Assembly: GCA_028873825.1 (NCBI GenBank)
Contig: JAPPNM010000064.1
Span: 1 to 36,037, forward strand
Reading direction: 5' to 3'
Length of the DNA: 36,037 nucleotides
Source: Gemmatimonadota bacterium
Lineage (GTDB): Bacteria; Gemmatimonadota; Gemmatimonadetes; Longimicrobiales; Gaopeijiaceae
Shown: positions 31,702 to 36,037 of the stretch, piece by piece
Numbering within the stretch: the stretch's first letter is position 1
Layout of the letters: each line of letters starts with the position of its first letter
The notes under the pieces: model-generated
The model's input: only the letters and a program-made list of their open reading frames with translations
Database searches by the model: none
Told to the model about the DNA's origin: nothing
Program-made: the position numbers and the translations under genes

Positions 31702-34215
31702 TCAGAACTCGAAGTCCACGCCGATGAAGGGGAGGAACGGAATATGGGTGGGCTCCCTCCACCGGTTCTCTTCTCCGATGTTGTCCCGGTCGAAGAGATT
31801 CGCCACCGATAGGTAGGGCTCGACGGATACCCCACCCCATTGGAAGCGACGGCGCACCGACACGTCCATCCGCGCATACAGCGGAAACCTCCCCTGTTGT
31901 TTCGACCAGACATCGTACCACCCGCCCTCATACACCGCGCCGAAGCCCCCGCCCGTCCACCTTCCCGCGCTGTACACCCAACCCTTAAAACCCCCGGCCG
32001 GGAGCCAGAGCGGTGTCCCCGTCCCGACGGTCGTGCGCAGCGACAGATTCAGGCCCTCTCCCGGGCGAACACTGAGCGTCGCGTCGATCTCGTGCCTGCG
32101 GTCCCACCTCGGGTGATAGCGGTGATCCTCGGTGTCCGTCAGGTCCGCCCTGGCGTACTGGTATGAGAGCCATCCCCGGACAACTCCCAAGTGCCTTTGC
32201 ACAGAAACCTCCCAGCCGTACGCGTGGCCGTTCTCGAACTCCACCACCGAGCGGTCTCGCGCCGACGAGGGCCGCCAACTCGGTACATCGACGAGCCGAC
32301 GGGCCCAGCCAGTCACATTCCCGGTCCATTCCTCGCCCCGCCACCCTTCAATCGACGCGCTGACACCCTCGGCGACCGAGGCCGGCGCGCCCCGGTCGTG
32401 CAGAAACCACATCGGCGCCCCCGGTCCGGCATAACGATCGTCGCGCAGCACGGAGAGGAATTGGGATGCGCGGTCGAGGCTCACGCTCACGGCGAAATCG
32501 CGACCGTGGTAGCGGGCCGCGATGCGCGGTTCCACGAATCCGCCGGAAGCGCCCCGCACGACTCCGGCACGGACGCCGGGCGTAAGTCGCACCGGGCCCA
32601 GCCACCGCTCGAACTCTGCGTGAACTCGCATGTGCAGGTACTCGCCGGAGGCCTCGCCCTCCATGTAGGCCCCCTTGCCCGACCCTTGCAGCGTGAGCGG
32701 ACCGCCTTCAAGGACGAACCCGGCCCGGGCGCCGGTGCTATCGCCACGGATCGCAACGCTGCCGCGCACGCCGGTGAGCGCGATCCGATTGTTTGTTACC
32801 GGGGCGGGATTTCCGGCTCCGACGGTCGTCTTCGCGCGATATCCGCTGTGGAATGCGGTCGCGTCGACGGTCACCCCGTTGTCGCGGATCCAGGACCACG
32901 AGAGCGAGGAAGCCAGGTTCGCCCACTCCGAGTCGAGAGATGTCTCGTACCCCCACCTGAGGCGGTCATCCGAGCTGAACGCGGAGAATCGAATGCGATG
33001 GTCCTCCGCGGCAGACAGCTGAAGCCCCACATTCAGGTCATGGAACGAATACGGTGCCGAGAGCTTTGCCACATCCACCGAAGCCTGCCGGCCCGCGACG
33101 ATCCAGCTTCCGTCGCCCCAGGGAAGGGAGCCCTCGGCGGTGGCGCGGACGCCGAGAAGGCTCACGCCGCCGCTCATCCGCGCAACCACCCGTTTCCCGG
33201 CCCGCTGCCGGGCCGATATCATACCCGAGAGCGATCCCCCGTGCCGGGCGGGGAGCGAGCCCTTGTAGAACTCGACGGACTCGATGGCGTCGGAGTTGAA
33301 CGCGCCGAACAGCCCGAACATGTGGTGTGGTGCGAAGACCGGAGCGCCGTCCAGGCGCATTCCCACCTGGTCGGCGTTCCCTCCCCTCACATAGATCTCG
33401 GCTCCCAGATCGTGAGTGCCGGTCACCCCCGCAAACGACTGCAGACTTCGGAATACATCGGCTTCGGCGACCGCGGGCACGGCGACGATCTCCTCATGCG
33501 TGACCCCGACGGCGCCGACTAGCAGTCCGTGGATAAAGCCCCGCGAGCACCGAGAGCGGCAAGGCGCCGGGCTGGCAAGGCGCGACGAGGGGCCAATAGC
33601 AGCGCTATTGGACTGAGGAGCAACGCAGAGCGCAGCCTTGGAAGCGTAAAATGTATACTGGACATGACATAATGTAAAGTTGTCTTTACGTTGTCGAGGG
33701 GCGGGGCGAAGCGTCCAGGCCGGATGCATCGCCGCTCGAATGCCGGGGGGATTTTGTCCACGGGCTGCTAGGACCTCTCGATCGAAGATCAGACGATTCA
33801 GCTGCCGCGAACCGGTCTCGGCACGCTCCGCCTCAACCGTCAACACCGACAATTCGACGGGCGAGCGAGCGAGCGTCAGCTCCAGGAATTCTCCGGCATC
33901 GGGTACCACTACGATCGTGTCGAGCACCACATAGCCGAGAGGCGCTGCATGTATCCGAACCATTCCGTTGACGTTCGGACCGGTGACAAGCCCCGTCTCG
34001 TCCGTCGTCCGGTCGACACCGTGTTCCGGGAAGGAGACGGGCACCCCGGCGAGCGGCGCACCCGTCTCCCTGTCCGCGATTCTGAGCGACCAATCGGCTG
34101 CTCGAGTTTCCTGGCCGACGGCGTGACCACTGCCGGTTGCGCTAAGAAGCAGACCCAGCACAAGAACCGCCGGCGCATCTGCCAACCGGCCTCGGTGGGG
34201 GGTTCTCACAGCCAT
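31702..34215 (-). CDS. TonB-dependent receptor interrupted in frame by the repeat element
   Basis: An 837-residue outer-membrane transporter. The signal peptide ends near GHAVGQ (about residue 35). A carboxypeptidase-like beta-sandwich (about 40-130, DRETGAPLAGVPVSFPEHG) is followed by an 83-residue insertion encoded by the element (about 149-231). The plug then starts (VPAVAEADVFRSLQSFAGV, YVRGGNADQVGMRLDGAPV), followed by the barrel, which ends in an aromatic FIGVDFEF. Without the insertion the protein would be 754 residues and read EVLVGAVGVTHEE across the join. An AAGGTG lies about 10 bases before the ATG. It imports an unknown ligand using TonB energy. Whether the altered protein works is unknown. 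Confidence 0.87.
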   Translation of the reverse strand: MAVRTPHRGRLADAPAVLVLGLLLSATGSGHAVGQETRAADWSLRIADRETGAPLAGVPVSFPEHGVDRTTDETGLVTGPNVNGMVRIHAAPLGYVVLDTIVVVPDAGEFLELTLARSPVELSVLTVEAERAETGSRQLNRLIFDREVLAARGQNPPGIRAAMHPAWTLRPAPRQRKDNFTLCHVQYTFYASKAALCVAPQSNSAAIGPSSRLASPAPCRSRCSRGFIHGLLVGAVGVTHEEIVAVPAVAEADVFRSLQSFAGVTGTHDLGAEIYVRGGNADQVGMRLDGAPVFAPHHMFGLFGAFNSDAIESVEFYKGSLPARHGGSLSGMISARQRAGKRVVARMSGGVSLLGVRATAEGSLPWGDGSWIVAGRQASVDVAKLSAPYSFHDLNVGLQLSAAEDHRIRFSAFSSDDRLRWGYETSLDSEWANLASSLSWSWIRDNGVTVDATAFHSGYRAKTTVGAGNPAPVTNNRIALTGVRGSVAIRGDSTGARAGFVLEGGPLTLQGSGKGAYMEGEASGEYLHMRVHAEFERWLGPVRLTPGVRAGVVRGASGGFVEPRIAARYHGRDFAVSVSLDRASQFLSVLRDDRYAGPGAPMWFLHDRGAPASVAEGVSASIEGWRGEEWTGNVTGWARRLVDVPSWRPSSARDRSVVEFENGHAYGWEVSVQRHLGVVRGWLSYQYARADLTDTEDHRYHPRWDRRHEIDATLSVRPGEGLNLSLRTTVGTGTPLWLPAGGFKGWVYSAGRWTGGGFGAVYEGGWYDVWSKQQGRFPLYARMDVSVRRRFQWGGVSVEPYLSVANLFDRDNIGEENRWREPTHIPFLPFIGVDFEF
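33523..33767 (-). mobile_element. Full copy 2 of the inverted-repeat element, inside the TonB receptor gene
   Basis: A 245-base copy in the opposite direction to copy 1. The ends read CAGTCCGTGGATAAA and TTTTGTCCACGGGCTG on the plus strand. CTAG stands at both flanks (33519-33522 and 33768-33771), a 4-base target duplication; it could equally be read as a TA duplication with ends two bases longer. Element plus duplication is 249 bases, exactly 83 codons, without a stop in the receptor frame. Internal features match copy 1: palindrome GTAAAG-N4-CTTTAC (33674-33689) and hairpin CCAATAGC-agc-GCTATTGG (33593-33611). Confidence 0.88.
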
Positions 34216-34630
34216 CGCGCCGTCACCTTACCGGTTCAATTCAACAGTACTTCCCGCGGCGGTCGGCCCTTCGCGGCGAGTCACGCCATCAGCGGGATGG
34301 CTCCACCACCTGCGACGTAGTGATGTCGTCTGCCGCAGCCAGGGTCAATGTAAACCTTCGAACCGGACCCACGAACCCATCTTCGCCTGTGTGGATGCCG
34401 AGCAGCCTGGCGAACGGCCCCGGCCCCGCCGGGGGAATGAGAGTAGGAGAACAGGTACGCCATGCCGACCTCCGGGTCTCGCAGTTGCTATTGGCAATCC
34501 TCACCGCACCGCCCAATCGTAGCGACTGCCCCACACCGGGCGCAACTCGGCACCGTCTCGAAGGCGCATCGGATCTCGTAGAAGCGCCGCCGGCCGTATC
34601 CCGCGAACCGACGCAACTTTGGCTTCTCCC
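34216..34630. other. Gene-free interval
   Basis: 415 bases between the TonB receptor start and the stop of the next minus-strand gene. It should hold the receptor promoter. A minus-strand frame at about 34289-34534 (with ARLLGIHTGEDGFVGPVRR) is open but has no recognisable family or ribosome-binding site; it may be a relic. No element sequence was recognised. Confidence 0.45.
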
Positions 34631-35953
34631 TCAGCTCCCCCGTTCAAGGAGCCAGACATCCACATGGTCCAGGTCGAGGCTGTCCCGGCGGATCGTCAGC
34701 AGGTGGTCGGCAGCGCTGAAGGCCGGGGCGACGCCTCGCTTGTGGGGAGGCCGGGGAACGCTGGCTAGGAGCCGGCCGTCGGCGTCGAAGACCTCCCAGA
34801 GATCCCCGGCCGCGCGCATCACCTTGACCCAGAGCTTTCCGTCGGGCGCGATGTGGAGTCCCCCGAGGATCGGTTTTGCGGCGGGTCGGGTGGGGCCCGA
34901 AGGGTCGCATGACGCGCTCCTGTTCTCCGACCGCCACTCGTTGAAGTCCCGGTTGCCCTCCTCCCACTCGTCGTCCCCGATCGGTTCCGCCGGCAGCGGA
35001 CGCTGGATCACGCGAACGGTGTCGGCGCCGCCGTTCCGCGTAACCGCGATGCGGTAGTCGCGCTCGAATGCGGAGTAGATGACGTCGCCCGGTCCCGGGT
35101 GCTGCGTCAACCCCGGAGCGAAGGGGATCGTGAAGAACCTGAGAATGCCCTCCTCGGTCTGGCAAATGATATACGGCGCCGGAGCGTCGGACGGGGCTTC
35201 CAGCTGCACCAGCGTGTCGCCCGTTTCGCCGCGGCTGTTCAGGCCCACGTACAGCGACCGCAGCGCGGAGCCGAAACGCGTTTCGACCGCGGAACCCGTC
35301 GCATACCGGTACAACTCGTCCGGGCCCACGGCGTACAACCGGATGGCGCCGCCTCCGCCTGTCATGCTCCCCCGCGTCCTCTGCTGTCCGAGCCACTCGC
35401 CCTCCGCCGACCACGCGCCGACGCGGCCCAGCATGATGTCATAGGTCAGGAGCCGGTCACCCGCCCACGCCAGCGAAGAGAGCGTCTCGAACTCGCCCGG
35501 CCCTTCGCCCCGCCGGCCGAAGGTGCGGCGGTGCGCACCGTCGAGCCCGAAGACCCTCACCTCGAAGTTGCGAGCGTCGGCCACGTAGACCTCACCGTCC
35601 GGCCCGAGCGCCACGCTGTTCACGCCGCCGAACTCGTCCGGCGAGCCGGTGTCGGTCAGGGTTTCCGGCCCGATGGAGACCACCGGGACGAGACGCGCCG
35701 GGGGCGGAGTGCCGGTGTTGGTGACGTGGACGGTGCCGCCGATAGTGTCGAAAGTGATGGCGAAGTCGCTGGGGGGTGCCGCGGCGTCCTGTGCGCACGC
35801 TGCGGCAAGGGCGAGAGTGCCGGTGACGGTGAGAGCGGCGCCGAGCAGTCCGTGGGCAAAGCCGCCCGAGCAACTACGACGCTGGCAGCTTCCCGGCGGG
35901 TTGCTTCGCGCCGCGCCCGAAGGTTGTGCCTCCATGGGCTCCCAGTTCGCCAT
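34631..35953 (-). CDS. Six-bladed beta-propeller lipoprotein with element-derived N-region
   Basis: About 440 residues. The ATG at 35953 has GGAGG 6 bases upstream, which decides against the GTG at 36019 and the ATG at 35935. The signal core (LTVTGTLALAAAC) ends in a lipobox with Cys near residue 53, after an unusually long N-region. Residues about 20-36 (SCQRRSCSGGFAHGLL) are encoded by a repeat-element end. The propeller body has GGVNSVALGPDGEVYVADA, the family mark GRRGEGPGEF, and a late blade LHIAPDGKLWVKVM, like the protein at 5202-6422. Ligand unknown. Confidence 0.8.
   Translation of the reverse strand: MANWEPMEAQPSGAARSNPPGSCQRRSCSGGFAHGLLGAALTVTGTLALAAACAQDAAAPPSDFAITFDTIGGTVHVTNTGTPPPARLVPVVSIGPETLTDTGSPDEFGGVNSVALGPDGEVYVADARNFEVRVFGLDGAHRRTFGRRGEGPGEFETLSSLAWAGDRLLTYDIMLGRVGAWSAEGEWLGQQRTRGSMTGGGGAIRLYAVGPDELYRYATGSAVETRFGSALRSLYVGLNSRGETGDTLVQLEAPSDAPAPYIICQTEEGILRFFTIPFAPGLTQHPGPGDVIYSAFERDYRIAVTRNGGADTVRVIQRPLPAEPIGDDEWEEGNRDFNEWRSENRSASCDPSGPTRPAAKPILGGLHIAPDGKLWVKVMRAAGDLWEVFDADGRLLASVPRPPHKRGVAPAFSAADHLLTIRRDSLDLDHVDVWLLERGS
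35846..35896 (-). repeat. Element right end within the propeller signal region
   Basis: The first 27 bases (CAGTCCGTGGGCAAAGCC and on) match the reverse complement of the terminus at 1-53 at about 25 positions; the match then fades. Read on the minus strand it encodes CSGGFAHGLL, against CSRGFIHGLL at the corresponding end of the copy in the TonB receptor. Confidence 0.7.
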
Positions 35954-36037
35954 GGCTCGCCTCCATGCGGGGGGATCGAGATTTACCCCGGATCCTGCGA
36001 TCCCGGGGTAGGGCAGCACCGCCCGGGGCCTTAGATT

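Noticed and set aside
33519-33761. An 80-codon minus-strand frame (MDKIPPAFERR to STDC) spanning the element as a gene of its own
   Set aside because: Copy 1 differs by one base in length and breaks this frame, the core is diverged without a pattern of silent changes, and no ribosome-binding site precedes it. Better explained as a non-coding inverted-repeat element.

Overview
The window is a GC-rich, gene-dense stretch of bacterial chromosome. No rRNA, tRNA or CRISPR array was recognised. Many lipoproteins with lipoboxes, a TonB-dependent receptor, TolC and RND efflux parts and beta-barrel proteins show a diderm cell. Secreted six-bladed propeller lipoproteins, plant-type leucine-rich repeat lipoproteins with Ig-like domains, a sortilin-like propeller and a DUF4249/TonB receptor pair point towards Gemmatimonadota or a relative. 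That placement is an inference from gene content only.

Layout: 1-9.7 kb holds queG, a beta-barrel protein, a large secreted BNR propeller, a propeller lipoprotein, an alpha/beta hydrolase and an NCS2 permease fused to an ATPase-like domain. 9.8-15.2 kb holds two tandem paralogous Ig-like/LRR lipoproteins. 15.2-17.6 kb holds a DUF3311 protein, a frameshifted sodium:solute symporter and a His-rich small membrane protein. 17.6-26.8 kb holds the two halves of a split UshA-type 5'-nucleotidase, separated by a metal-efflux cassette (TolC, CusB-like adaptor and CusA-like RND pump on the minus strand; a divergent CDF exporter). 26.9-29.7 kb holds a PP-loop ATPase, a CoA-transferase family III/racemase-like enzyme and a Phd-PIN toxin-antitoxin pair. 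29.8-36 kb holds secreted and envelope proteins: a ConA-like protein, DUF4249 lipoprotein, TonB receptor and propeller lipoprotein.

The most unusual feature is a family of about 246-bp repeats with terminal inverted repeats (outer sequence CAGTCCGTGGAYAAA). Two full copies are present. One has inserted into the TonB receptor gene with a CTAG duplication and adds exactly 83 codons without a stop. At least five partial ends of the same element lie at the 5' edges of other genes (queG, both LRR genes, the RND pump, the last propeller lipoprotein); in two of these the element end is translated as the protein's N-terminus. A degenerate copy with palindromes lies just before the CoA-transferase gene. 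Hairpins inside the element keep pairing through paired base changes between copies. This looks like a non-autonomous, structured mobile repeat that is repeatedly built into gene starts and proteins; no transposase for it is present in the window.
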